Source of the DNA: CAZCBN01 sp964496975
GTDB taxonomy: Bacteria > Planctomycetota > Phycisphaerae > Phycisphaerales > UBA1924
Reading direction: 5' to 3'
Assembly (NCBI GenBank): GCA_964496975.1
Contig: CAZCBN010000083.1
Span: 1 to 13,667 of the forward strand
DNA length: 13,667 nucleotides
Both the position numbers and the translations under genes were made by a program. The notes below the pieces were generated by a model. It was not told the DNA's origin. It ran no database searches and saw nothing but the letters and a program-made list of their open reading frames with translations. Shown here piece by piece: positions 1 to 6,728 of this stretch; the stretch's first letter is position 1, and each line of letters starts with the position of its first letter.

Positions 1-147
1 GGGGGGCGGGGGTACGGGGGGGGGGGGGGGAGGCGGGGGGAGCTGATGGGGGGGAGGGGGGGGCGGGGGGGGGTGTGGGGCGAGCGTGCTGGGGGTGGGG
101 GTGAGCCCGCGGCGGAGGTGGTGGTGGTGAAGGGTGTGCGGCTGTGA
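1..147 (+). CDS. C-terminal end of an unidentified Gly-rich protein (5' end outside window)
   Basis: This frame is open from the first base to a TGA at 145-147. It encodes a Gly/Arg-rich stretch and then a more ordinary ending, PAAEVVVVKGVRL. The stop overlaps the GTG start of polX as GTGA, a four-base overlap typical of translationally coupled genes. That overlap is the main reason to believe the frame is coding. The DNA is almost pure G in places, including a run of 15 G at 16-30, so frame continuity depends on that run being read correctly. I do not recognise the protein. The stretch could instead be non-coding low-complexity DNA. Confidence 0.4.
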   Translation, partial: GGRGYGGGGGRRGELMGGRGGRGGVWGERAGGGGEPAAEVVVVKGVRL

Positions 148-1970
148 GCTTTAACGAAGACGTGGCGGCGCGGTTTGAGCAGATGGCGGCGCTGCTGGAG
201 CTTTTGGGGGAGAACAAGTTTCGGGTGAACGCGCACGCGAAGGCGGCGCGGGTGGTTGAAGACCACGCGACCGACCTGCGTGCTGCGGCGGAGGCGGGGG
301 ATGTCGCGGCGCTCACGGCGCTGGACGGGGTGGGGAAGGGGACGGCGGAGAAGATCATCGAGTTTGCGCGGACGGGGGTGATGGAGGAGCACGTGGCGCT
401 GCTGGCACGCGTGCCGGCGGGCGTCGTCACGATGATGCGTGTGCCGGGGGTGGGGCCCAAGACGGCGAAGGCGATCTGGGAGACGCTGGGCGTGACGGAC
501 CTGGCGGGGCTGAAGGCGGCGGTGGAGAGCGGGGCGATTTTGACGGTGCCGCGGATGGGGGAGAAGGCGGCGGCGAAGATCCGCGAGAACCTGTCGCTGG
601 CGGAGAGCGCGGGCAAGCGGCTGCACCTGGGCGTGGCGTCGCTGTTGGCCGAGCGGATCGTGGCGGTGGTGCGTGCGGTGCCGGGCGTCGAGCGTGCGGA
701 GGCGGCGGGGAGCCTTCGCCGCGGGGCGGAGACGGTGGGCGACATCGACGTGCTGGCGGTGGCGGAGGGGGCCGGGGCATCGGCGGCGGTGCACGAGGCG
801 TTTCGCTCGATGCCGGGCGTGGTGAGCGTGGTGACGTCGGGCGAGAGCAAGACGAGCGTGCGGGTGCAGGTGCCGGACGTGTCGGGGCGGTGGAAGGGCT
901 TTGCGCCCGACGAGGGCGAGACGGTGCAGGCGGACCTGCGGGTGGTGCCGGCGGCGAGCTTTGGCGCGGCGCTGATGTACTTCACGGGGAGCAAGGCGCA
1001 CAACGTGAAGATGCGGGAGCGAGCGCTTGCGCGCGGGCTGACGCTGAACGAGTACGGGCTGTTCCCCGAGGACACGAGCACGGCGGAATCGCCGCAGAAG
1101 CGGGGCGTGGCGGCGGTGGCGGGGCGGGACGAGGCGGAGGTGTTTGGCGCGCTGGGGCTTGGGTGGGTTCCGCCCGAGGCGCGGGAGGACCGGGGCGAGT
1201 TTGCGGCGTTTGCCGAGGGGAAGACGCCGCCGCGGCTGGTGGAGGTCGCGGACATCAAGGCGGAGCTGCACGCGCACACGACGGACAGCGACGGCCGGCA
1301 GACGCTGGCGGAACTGGTGCAGCGGGCGGCGGGCCGCGGGTTTCACACGATCGCGGTGACGGACCACTCGGCGAGCTCGGCGCAGGCGGGGGGGCTGACG
1401 GTCGAGCGGCTGCGCGAGCAGCGGCGGGCGATCGAGGCGCACCGGCGGGTGGTGGGCGAGTCGATCCGCGTGCTGTGCGGGAGCGAGGTGGACATTCTGT
1501 CGGACGGGCGGCTGGACTACGAGGACGACGTGCTTGCGTCGCTGGACGTTGTCGTGGCGAGCCCGCACACGGCGCTGGACCAGGAGCCGGCGAAGGCGAC
1601 CGCCCGCCTGCTGAAGGCGATCGAAAACCCGTTCGTGCACGTGCTGGGGCACCCGAGCGGGCGGATCATCGCGCGGCGCAAGGGGCTTGAGCCGGCGTGG
1701 AACGAGATCTTCGCGGCGGCGGCGGAGCACAACGTGGCGCTGGAGATCAACGCGCACTGGCTGCGGCTGGACCTGCGCGACACGCTGGTGGCGGCGGCGC
1801 TGGCGGCGGGGTGCCTGATCGCGATCGACTGCGACGTGCACGCGGCGGACGACTTTGACAACCTGCGGTACGGCGTCGCGACGGGCCGGCGAGGCGGGCT
1901 GACGGCGGAGCGGTGCGTGAACTGCTGGGAGGGGGAGAGGCTTTGGGGGTGGCTCCGCGGGAAGCGGTAG
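144..1970 (+). CDS. polX: DNA polymerase/3'-5' exonuclease PolX (X-family polymerase with C-terminal PHP domain)
   Basis: The 608-residue protein has the standard bacterial PolX layout; the family is usually about 570 residues. Residues 1-150 hold the N-terminal helical region and two helix-hairpin-helix motifs (DGVGKGTAEKI near 61, PGVGPKTAKAI near 101). The nucleotidyltransferase core has GSLRRGAETVGDIDVL at 189-204, giving catalytic Asp200 and Asp202. The third carboxylate is Asp264 in QADLRVVP. YFTGSKAHN near 279 is also conserved in the family. The PHP phosphoesterase domain starts near 370: ELHAHTTDSDG (His376, His378, Asp383), TDHS (Asp407, His408), GSEVDIL (Glu448), SPH (His475), GHPSGR (His503), EINAH and DCDVH (Asp564, His566). 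All metal-binding motifs appear intact, so gap-filling polymerase and exonuclease activities in base-excision repair are expected. The GTG at 144 is chosen because the family N-terminus begins there and it overlaps the upstream stop. An AAGGG lies about 9 bases before it. Confidence 0.95.
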   Translation: MSFNEDVAARFEQMAALLELLGENKFRVNAHAKAARVVEDHATDLRAAAEAGDVAALTALDGVGKGTAEKIIEFARTGVMEEHVALLARVPAGVVTMMRVPGVGPKTAKAIWETLGVTDLAGLKAAVESGAILTVPRMGEKAAAKIRENLSLAESAGKRLHLGVASLLAERIVAVVRAVPGVERAEAAGSLRRGAETVGDIDVLAVAEGAGASAAVHEAFRSMPGVVSVVTSGESKTSVRVQVPDVSGRWKGFAPDEGETVQADLRVVPAASFGAALMYFTGSKAHNVKMRERALARGLTLNEYGLFPEDTSTAESPQKRGVAAVAGRDEAEVFGALGLGWVPPEAREDRGEFAAFAEGKTPPRLVEVADIKAELHAHTTDSDGRQTLAELVQRAAGRGFHTIAVTDHSASSAQAGGLTVERLREQRRAIEAHRRVVGESIRVLCGSEVDILSDGRLDYEDDVLASLDVVVASPHTALDQEPAKATARLLKAIENPFVHVLGHPSGRIIARRKGLEPAWNEIFAAAAEHNVALEINAHWLRLDLRDTLVAAALAAGCLIAIDCDVHAADDFDNLRYGVATGRRGGLTAERCVNCWEGERLWGWLRGKR

Positions 1971-1975
1971 GGGGG

Positions 1976-2001
1976 CACGGCTTGGCGGACGCCAAGCCGT
2001 G
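1976..2001. terminator. Hairpin between converging genes, likely two-way terminator
   Basis: CACGGCTTGGC (1976-1986) and GCCAAGCCGTG (1991-2001) form a perfect 11-bp stem around a GGAC loop. It lies 5 bases after the polX stop, in the 82-base gap before the converging gene's stop at 2053. No T-tract follows on either strand, so termination rather than mere mRNA-end protection is inferred. It may also be a copy of a dispersed repeat. Confidence 0.6.
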
Positions 2002-2052
2002 GCACCCGGAGGGGGGCAGGCACGCGACGGGATTGGGGCGTTAGGTGCCGAA

Positions 2053-2736
2053 CTAATAGGTCGCGGCCATGACGACGAAGAAGGTCAGGATAAGGATGAA
2101 GATGATGCCGACCCACATGAGGATGGTTCGCATCACGGCGAGGCAGCCGTGTCCTGCAGAAGAAGTGGCTGTGGTGTGCGCTGGGTCGCCTCTGTAGAAC
2201 GCGGCGAGGCCGCAGGCGAGGTTGCACTCCGGGCAGCGGACGGTGAGGTGGATGGGAAGACCAGCGAGGTCGTAGCCGCACCTGGGGCAGACGATGGAAC
2301 TGATCGCGGAGGGGCGGAGCCGCGTGTGGCTGAACGGGAAGGGGAGGCCCTCGGTAGGGCCGAGGTCGTGGGGCTTTCCGACGCTCGGCCCGTCGCCCCG
2401 GGCCCGGCCGATGGCCGCGGCGGAGTCCGGGTCTGGGGCGATGACGTAGCGGAGCGTGGCGCGGGTGCCGGTGAGGCTCGTGACGCGGTACCAGTGCAGC
2501 GGGGCATCAAGGGCCACCGCGTCGGGCGGTGGGAGCGCGACGTCGTGCATCGGCCTCAGGGTGGGGATCCGCAGCGGGATGTTGAGGGCGCGGAAGCGGG
2601 CCAGCGCATCGGCCCGTGCCGTTGAGACGAGGACGGCGGCGTAAGACGAGCCGTGGGCGTCCGTGACGGTGACCATCCACCAGCGTGGCGACCCGGCTCG
2701 TACCTCGGGGCGGGCATCGCCGTTCCTGCGGGGCAT
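2053..2736 (-). CDS. Hypothetical protein with CPRCGYDL zinc ribbon and C-terminal membrane anchor
   Basis: The 227-residue protein has three visible parts. Residues about 20-130 are a soluble region with no motif I recognise (WWMVTVTDAHGSSYAAVLVS). A zinc ribbon spans C150-PRC-GYDL to C168-PEC, with ligands C150, C153, C168 and C171. A single hydrophobic helix (about 204-224, TILMWVGIIFILILTFFVV) ends nearly at the C-terminus, so it would be tail-anchored. CPRCGYDL ribbons of this kind are very common in planctomycete proteins of unknown function. An open frame of 208 codons lies on the opposite strand, but only this strand gives a metal site and a membrane segment. The ATG at 2736 is used because TAGACT lies 7 bases upstream. 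Met21 (ATG at 2676) is an alternative start and would leave 83 bases to ffh. Function unknown. Confidence 0.75.
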   Translation of the reverse strand: MPRRNGDARPEVRAGSPRWWMVTVTDAHGSSYAAVLVSTARADALARFRALNIPLRIPTLRPMHDVALPPPDAVALDAPLHWYRVTSLTGTRATLRYVIAPDPDSAAAIGRARGDGPSVGKPHDLGPTEGLPFPFSHTRLRPSAISSIVCPRCGYDLAGLPIHLTVRCPECNLACGLAAFYRGDPAHTTATSSAGHGCLAVMRTILMWVGIIFILILTFFVVMAATY

Positions 2737-2743
2737 GCGGCCG

Positions 2744-2749
2744 AGTCTA
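2744..2749 (-). promoter_or_regulatory. Candidate -10 box TAGACT for the zinc-ribbon gene
   Basis: On the minus strand TAGACT is followed by 7 bases and then the ATG at 2736. This would give an almost leaderless mRNA. It shares two bases with the ffh -10 candidate on the other strand. No -35 match is evident. Confidence 0.35.
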
Positions 2750-2753
2750 TCGT
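2748..2753 (+). promoter_or_regulatory. Candidate -10 box TATCGT for ffh
   Basis: TATCGT is followed by exactly 6 bases and then the ffh ATG at 2760, so transcription would begin at the start codon. No Shine-Dalgarno sequence precedes the ATG. The same spacing occurs at the genes starting at 5147 and 12915. Confidence 0.45.
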
Positions 2754-2759
2754 TGTGGC

Positions 2760-4328
2760 ATGTTTGACCGCGTGACCGACGGCATCAACGGCATTTTTCG
2801 CAAGCTTTCCGGGCAGGGGGCCATCAGCGAGGCCAATGTCCGGGAGGCGATGGAGGACGTGCGCACGGCGTTGCTCGAGGCCGACGTGCACTACGAGGTG
2901 GTCAACTCGTTCTGCGAGGCCGTGGTGGCGGACGCGGTGGGGCGCGAGGTGACCAAGAGCCTGAAGCCCGGGCAGGAGATGATCGGCATCGTCCACCGCC
3001 GGCTCGTGGAGCTCTTGGGCGGCGAGGTGGAGCAGGGCGGCGAGGGCGAAGACGGGGATGACGACGGCGGGCTGGCGGCGATGATGGGCTTGCCGCGGGC
3101 GGCGAAGTCGGAGCACCCGGGCATCCTGAAGATCTCGCCGGGGCCGACGGTCATCATGATGTGCGGCCTGCAGGGGAGCGGGAAGACGACGACGTGCGGC
3201 AAGCTCGCGGCGCACCTGAAGAAGAAGGGGCGGAGCGTGATGCTGTGTGCGGCCGACCTGCAGCGGCCGGCGGCGGTGGAGCAGCTTGAGACGGTCGCGA
3301 AGACGGCGGACGAGCTGGTTTCGAGCGGGCCGGCGGTGCGGTTCTACGGCGAGCCCGACAAGAGCGCGGCGTACGGCAAGGCGGTGAACGTCGCGGTGCA
3401 GGTGTGCCAGCGCGGGCTCGAGGCGGCCCGCAAGGCCGGGTGCGACGTGCTGATTCTCGATACCGCGGGCCGGCTGCACGTGAACGACGAGCTGATGGGG
3501 GAGCTGCACCTGGTCGCGCGGACGCTCACGCCGCACCACATCTTCCTGGTGGTGGACGCGATGACGGGGCAGGACGCGGTGAACAGCGCGAAGGCGTTTC
3601 ACCAGCGGCTGACGGTGGACGGCGTGATCCTGACGAAGTTTGACAGCGACACGCGGGGCGGGGCGGCGCTGAGCGTGAAGAGCGTGACGGGGGCGCCGAT
3701 CCGGTACATCGGCGTCGGCGAAAAGATCGACGCGCTGGAAGAGTTTTATCCGCAGCGGATCGCCGGGCGCATCCTCGGCATGGGCGACGTGGTGAGCCTG
3801 GTGGAGAAGGCGCAGCAGGAGGTGGACGAGGACGAGGCGGAGAAGCTGCAGGCGAAGATGATGAAGGGCGAGATGGGGATGGACGACTTCCTGCGGCAGC
3901 TCCGCACGCTGCGGAAGATGGGGCCGCTGAAGCAGCTTCTCGGCATGCTCCCGGGGATGGGGGCGATGCTAAAGGACGTGGACATCGACGACGGGCAGTT
4001 GACGAAGGTGGAGGCGATCATCCAGAGCATGACGCCGGCGGAGCGGCGGACGCCCGGGGTCATCAACCCGTCGCGGCGGCGGCGGATCGCCTCGGGCAGC
4101 GCGAGCGACCCGAACGCGGTGGGCCAACTCGTGAAGCAGTTTGAGACGGTGAACAAACTGACGAAGCAGATGTCGGCGATGGGCGCCTCGGGCCGCATGG
4201 GCGCGATGCGGAACCTGTCGGGCGGCGGCATGGGCGAGCTGGCCGGGGCCATGGGCGGCCTGCGGCTGAAGGGGTCGACCGTGGTGGAGAAGCGGGGCGT
4301 GAAGCAGCGGAAGAAGAAGAGCCGCTGA
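2760..4328 (+). CDS. ffh: Signal recognition particle GTPase Ffh (SRP54)
   Basis: Ffh binds signal sequences and 4.5S RNA and brings ribosomes to the membrane through FtsY. The 522-residue product has an N domain (1-85) and a G domain with P-loop GLQGSGKTT (136-144), DLQRPAAVEQL (166-176), DTAGR (234-238) and TKFDSDTRGGAALS (292-305). A methionine-rich M domain (about 335-470) includes GPLKQLLGMLPGMG, MTPAER and the RNA-binding NPSRRRRIASGS. It is longer than the usual roughly 450 residues for two visible reasons: an acidic Gly/Asp/Glu linker at about 88-118 between N and G domains, and a Gly/Met-rich tail ending in basic KQRKKKSR. The ATG at 2760 matches the family N-terminus (FDRVTDGINGIFRKL). 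An upstream in-frame ATG at 2685 adds 25 unlikely residues that overlap the divergent gene. Confidence 0.97.
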   Translation: MFDRVTDGINGIFRKLSGQGAISEANVREAMEDVRTALLEADVHYEVVNSFCEAVVADAVGREVTKSLKPGQEMIGIVHRRLVELLGGEVEQGGEGEDGDDDGGLAAMMGLPRAAKSEHPGILKISPGPTVIMMCGLQGSGKTTTCGKLAAHLKKKGRSVMLCAADLQRPAAVEQLETVAKTADELVSSGPAVRFYGEPDKSAAYGKAVNVAVQVCQRGLEAARKAGCDVLILDTAGRLHVNDELMGELHLVARTLTPHHIFLVVDAMTGQDAVNSAKAFHQRLTVDGVILTKFDSDTRGGAALSVKSVTGAPIRYIGVGEKIDALEEFYPQRIAGRILGMGDVVSLVEKAQQEVDEDEAEKLQAKMMKGEMGMDDFLRQLRTLRKMGPLKQLLGMLPGMGAMLKDVDIDDGQLTKVEAIIQSMTPAERRTPGVINPSRRRRIASGSASDPNAVGQLVKQFETVNKLTKQMSAMGASGRMGAMRNLSGGGMGELAGAMGGLRLKGSTVVEKRGVKQRKKKSR

Positions 4329-4358
4329 GACGCCGGGTGGCGCGGCTGCGGCGTTGTT

Positions 4359-4387
4359 CCGTGGCCGCGGGGACGGCGCGGCCGTGG
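4359..4387. terminator. Hairpin between ffh and nuoI
   Basis: CCGTGGCCGCG (4359-4369) pairs with CGCGGCCGTGG (4377-4387) over 11 positions, two of them G-U wobbles, around a 7-base loop. It lies 30 bases after the ffh stop and about 95 bases beyond the nuoI stop, between converging genes. There is no T-tract, so its role as a terminator is inferred. The rest of the 153-base gap shows nothing I can name. Confidence 0.45.
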
Positions 4388-4481
4388 AGGCTCGGGCGCG
4401 TCAGGCGGCATGGCTTTCCTGCCGGGGGCCGGGGCGTGTTGAAGCGTGGGTTTCGAGGGTGCGGCCGCGTCGGGGGCGGGG

Positions 4482-5027
4482 TTACATCGGCTTCTTGTCG
4501 ATGGTGACGTCGTAGACGTGGAGCAGCTTTTCCTTGTCGAAGATCATCTCTTGGCGGGTCATGCCGACGATGTCGTACTCGGTGGTGAGCTCGATGGCGT
4601 CGACGGGGCAGGCCTCTTCGCACATGCCGCAGAAGATGCAGCGGAGCTCGTCGATCTCGAACTTCTTCGGGTACTTCTCGCGGTCGTCCCAGGGGCTCTC
4701 GGCGGCCTCGATGTGGATGCAGTTGGCCGGGCAGATGGTGGGGCACATCATGCACGCGACGCACTTGACGCGGCCGTCCTCGTCGCGGTTGAGGCGGTGG
4801 ACGCCGCGGTAGTTGGGCGCGTGCTGCCCGCCCTCGAGCACGCCGTAGTGCTCCTTGCGCTGCTCGGGGTACTGGATGACCTTGCTGGTCTTGCCCTGGC
4901 CGAAGCTGGTGAAGAAGTGCCGCATGGTGGTGCCGAAGCCTTTGAAGACCTCGGGCAGGTACATGCTCTCGGCGCGGTTCATCGGCGTGCGGGTGATCTG
5001 GATGATGTCTTGGTCGCGGATGGCCAT
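4482..5027 (-). CDS. nuoI: NADH-quinone oxidoreductase subunit I (2 x [4Fe-4S] ferredoxin-like)
   Basis: This is the 181-residue peripheral-arm subunit of complex I that passes electrons through clusters N6a and N6b toward the quinone site. Two complete cluster motifs are visible: C89-VAC-MMC-PTIC-P (C89, C92, C95, C99) and C130-IFC-GMC-EEAC-P (C130, C133, C136, C140). The arrangement and the EACPVDAIE ending of the second motif are typical of NuoI. The N-terminal segment includes FKGFGTTMRHFF, an amphipathic part expected to lie on the membrane arm, and YPEQRKEHYGVLEGGQHAPNYRG. The ATG at 5027 gives the family-length N-terminus. No Shine-Dalgarno is present, and TACACT lies 9 bases upstream. 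No other nuo gene is in the window, so nuoI stands alone here. Confidence 0.95.
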   Translation of the reverse strand: MAIRDQDIIQITRTPMNRAESMYLPEVFKGFGTTMRHFFTSFGQGKTSKVIQYPEQRKEHYGVLEGGQHAPNYRGVHRLNRDEDGRVKCVACMMCPTICPANCIHIEAAESPWDDREKYPKKFEIDELRCIFCGMCEEACPVDAIELTTEYDIVGMTRQEMIFDKEKLLHVYDVTIDKKPM

Positions 5028-5036
5028 GGCGGGGCG

Positions 5037-5042
5037 AGTGTA
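5037..5042 (-). promoter_or_regulatory. Candidate -10 box TACACT for nuoI
   Basis: On the minus strand TACACT is followed by 9 bases and the nuoI ATG. This predicts a leader of about three bases. No clear -35 or Shine-Dalgarno is visible. Confidence 0.4.
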
Positions 5043-5134
5043 CGGCGAGCGGGGCGGGGTGGGCGCGCGGTCGGGTGGGTGAGCGCTGGATCTGCGGGTG
5101 CGGGACCCCGGGGGCGTTGGCCCGGGGGCGTCGG

Positions 5135-5140
5135 TACAAT
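5135..5140 (+). promoter_or_regulatory. Candidate -10 box TACAAT for the SPOR-like membrane protein gene
   Basis: TACAAT is the closest match to the sigma-70 consensus in the window. It is followed by CGGGGC and then a GTG codon at 5147, so the transcript would start at the initiation codon. It is also the main reason for choosing that GTG as the start. Confidence 0.55.
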
Positions 5141-5146
5141 CGGGGC

Positions 5147-6268
5147 GTGGCAGGTGGTCGATCGTCATCCCCGTTGTTCGAGGTGCTGAAGGGCCGCGAA
5201 CTTTCGGGCCGCCAGCAGGGCGACGCCTCGCACGCAACCCCTGCGGCCCCCGCGACGCCCGCGGCGCCTGGAACTCCCCCGGCACCGGCCTCGCCCGCGG
5301 TGGCGCCGGACGCCGAGCGCCCGGGAAGCGTTGGTGCAGGTGCTGGCGGTGGTTCGGGGCAGGGCCCGGACGCGGCGCGGTCCGGACGCCCCGCGCTGAA
5401 CGGGGCCGACGTCCGCTCGCGGGGCATGGTCGGGGCTGCGGGCCACGGCGCTGCGGGTGCGGCACCTGACATCGCGGATGGGTCGCCTGAACCGGTGGAG
5501 GCATCGCCGGGCGAGCCGACGGGCAAGCCGCGGTTTCGTCTTGGCGTGTTGGTGCCGCGTGAATCTGTGGACGCTGGCGAGGCTGGCGGGGCGGGACTCG
5601 GCGTCGGGGCCGCTGGGGTGACCCAGCCGCTCGGGCGCCTCTCGGTGCCGATTCCGACGCTGTACGCGGCGATCGGGGCCGTGGCGGCGTTGGCGATCGT
5701 GTCGTACGTGATCGGCTTTCAGCTCGGCCAGGCCGACGCGCGGGCCGAGGCGCTGCGGAACGACGTGCCGCCATCGGACGCGGGCTTGGTGATTGACCCC
5801 ACGATCGGGGCGTTGGCCGGGGCCTCAGGCGGGACAGCGGACGGCTCAGGCTCGGCGGGCGCGGGGCGGAGTGGGGCGGGTGAGGGGGTGGCGATCCCGC
5901 CCGGGGCGGTTGTGTTCGGGACCCGTGGGGTGCTGGAGACCGACCCGCGGACGTCCGGGCGGAACTATTTGGAGGTGGCGACGCTGCCGCTGGCGGGGGC
6001 TCGGGAGGCGGTTGGGGTGCTGGGGGCGGGTGGGTTGAACGCGGTGGCGGTGCGGGTGGGGGTGGAACGCGGGGGGCGGGGTGCGAACAATGACACCCGC
6101 TTCACGGTCGTCGTGCTCGATCTCGGGATCCCGAGCGAGCAGTTCCGGCGAACGACGCGGGAGCGTGCCGCGCTGGAGCAGCGGGTGCGTGATATTGGGA
6201 AGCGGTGGTCCGCGTCGGGCGGGCCGTCGGATTTTTCCAATCCGCTGTGGCGGAAGTACGAGCGTTGA
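5147..6268 (+). CDS. Single-pass membrane protein with SPOR-like C-terminal domain
   Basis: The 373-residue product starts with a short motif, SSPLFEVLKGREL. A long Ala/Pro/Gly-rich, probably disordered segment follows to about 165. One membrane helix lies at about 172-193 (LYAAIGAVAALAIVSYVIGF), then a second low-complexity linker. The folded C-terminal domain spans about 255-373 (GVLETDPRTSGRNYLEVATL, then LNAVAVRVGVE, then FTVVVLDL, ending GPSDFSNPLWRKYER). The pattern of a repeat-like beta strand, helix and beta strand with NYLEVATL and VVVLDL resembles SPOR peptidoglycan-binding domains. I make that assignment from pattern memory, not an alignment. The expected topology puts the N-terminus in the cytoplasm and the C-domain outside. 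Starting at GTG 5147 rather than ATG 5075 fits the TACAAT box and removes 24 unlikely residues. The small basic protein gene follows 42 bases downstream and may be co-transcribed. Confidence 0.7.
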   Translation: MAGGRSSSPLFEVLKGRELSGRQQGDASHATPAAPATPAAPGTPPAPASPAVAPDAERPGSVGAGAGGGSGQGPDAARSGRPALNGADVRSRGMVGAAGHGAAGAAPDIADGSPEPVEASPGEPTGKPRFRLGVLVPRESVDAGEAGGAGLGVGAAGVTQPLGRLSVPIPTLYAAIGAVAALAIVSYVIGFQLGQADARAEALRNDVPPSDAGLVIDPTIGALAGASGGTADGSGSAGAGRSGAGEGVAIPPGAVVFGTRGVLETDPRTSGRNYLEVATLPLAGAREAVGVLGAGGLNAVAVRVGVERGGRGANNDTRFTVVVLDLGIPSEQFRRTTRERAALEQRVRDIGKRWSASGGPSDFSNPLWRKYER

Positions 6269-6274
6269 TCGCCG

Positions 6275-6296
6275 GGTTGGCGGTCACGAGCCAACC
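6275..6296 (+). promoter_or_regulatory. Intercistronic hairpin before the small basic protein gene
   Basis: GGTTGGC (6275-6281) and GCCAACC (6290-6296) form a perfect 7-bp stem around an 8-base loop. It fills most of the 42-base gap between two genes on the same strand. The AGGA of the next gene's ribosome binding site follows at 6299-6302. Partial termination or processing are possible roles. Confidence 0.4.
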
Positions 6297-6310
6297 GCAG
6301 GACCCTGCCC

Positions 6311-6469
6311 ATGAGCCTCGACCCTTCGCTGAAGTCCAAGTCCAGCCTCACCGGCAAGCGCAGCGTGCTGACGCGGGCGGAGCGGATCGCCGCGATGACG
6401 GCGGACAAGAAGTTTGACGCGAAGAAGGACAAGGCGCTGGGCCTGCCGAAGACCAAGCCGGTGGAGTGA
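6311..6469 (+). CDS. Small basic protein of the planctomycete/verrucomicrobial/chlamydial family
   Basis: This gene encodes 52 residues, MSLDPSLKSKSSLTGKRSVL at the start and LGLPKTKPVE at the end, with TRAERIAAM in the middle. The pattern MSLDxSLKSxxSL, then NVLTRAERI-like and GLPK near the end matches the small basic protein family I know as TIGR04137, restricted to the PVC group. Its biochemical role is not established to my knowledge; a ribosome link has been suggested by the family name only. Lysine and arginine are abundant. The ATG at 6311 is preceded by CAGGA 8 bases upstream, a modest Shine-Dalgarno. It lies 42 bases after the SPOR-like gene and is probably in the same transcript. 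Its family pattern makes it one of the best taxonomic markers in the window. Confidence 0.88.
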   Translation: MSLDPSLKSKSSLTGKRSVLTRAERIAAMTADKKFDAKKDKALGLPKTKPVE

Positions 6470-6688
6470 TCGCCTTGGCCGCGGCGGGCGGTCATGGGGC
6501 CGGCACGCGAGCGGGCTTGGTGCTGGGTGGCGGGCCTTCGTCGGCGCGGGTTGCTGTGGTGCAGGGTCGCCCGATGGCGAGGCCTCGGGGGGTGCCCTGT
6601 GCCGTCGACGTGTTGGTGATGCGTTGATGTGCGAGCGGCCCCGTATCGCGTGACGGTTGCGTCGCGGTGCGTGGGCACGGTGACGCGG

Positions 6689-6728
6689 TCGCGTGATCGC
6701 GTGGTCGTGTGATGGCGCGGTCGCGCGG
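6689..6728. repeat. Five degenerate 8-bp tandem units (TCGCGTGA-like)
   Basis: Successive octamers read TCGCGTGA, TCGCGTGG, TCGTGTGA, TGGCGCGG and TCGCGCGG. The period is exactly 8 across 40 bases, and G or A closes each unit. It lies in non-coding DNA about 180 bases before the aminotransferase start. Confidence 0.6.

Noticed and set aside
890..1690. Alternate-frame open frame of 266 codons inside polX
   Set aside because: It overlaps intact PolX catalytic and PHP motifs, and its translation is Gly/Ala/Arg low complexity.
1999..2625. Plus-strand open frame of 208 codons opposite the zinc-ribbon gene
   Set aside because: Only the minus strand gives a four-Cys ribbon and a terminal membrane helix. 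The plus frame is Gly/Arg/Asp-rich with no structure.
5075..5146. ATG at 5075 as the start of the SPOR-like gene
   Set aside because: The 24 extra residues are not protein-like, and the TACAAT box at 5135 would lie inside the gene. GTG 5147 fits better.
4446..5189. Plus-strand open frame opposite nuoI
   Set aside because: It is antisense to a frame with two complete [4Fe-4S] motifs, and its own translation is repetitive and without family features.
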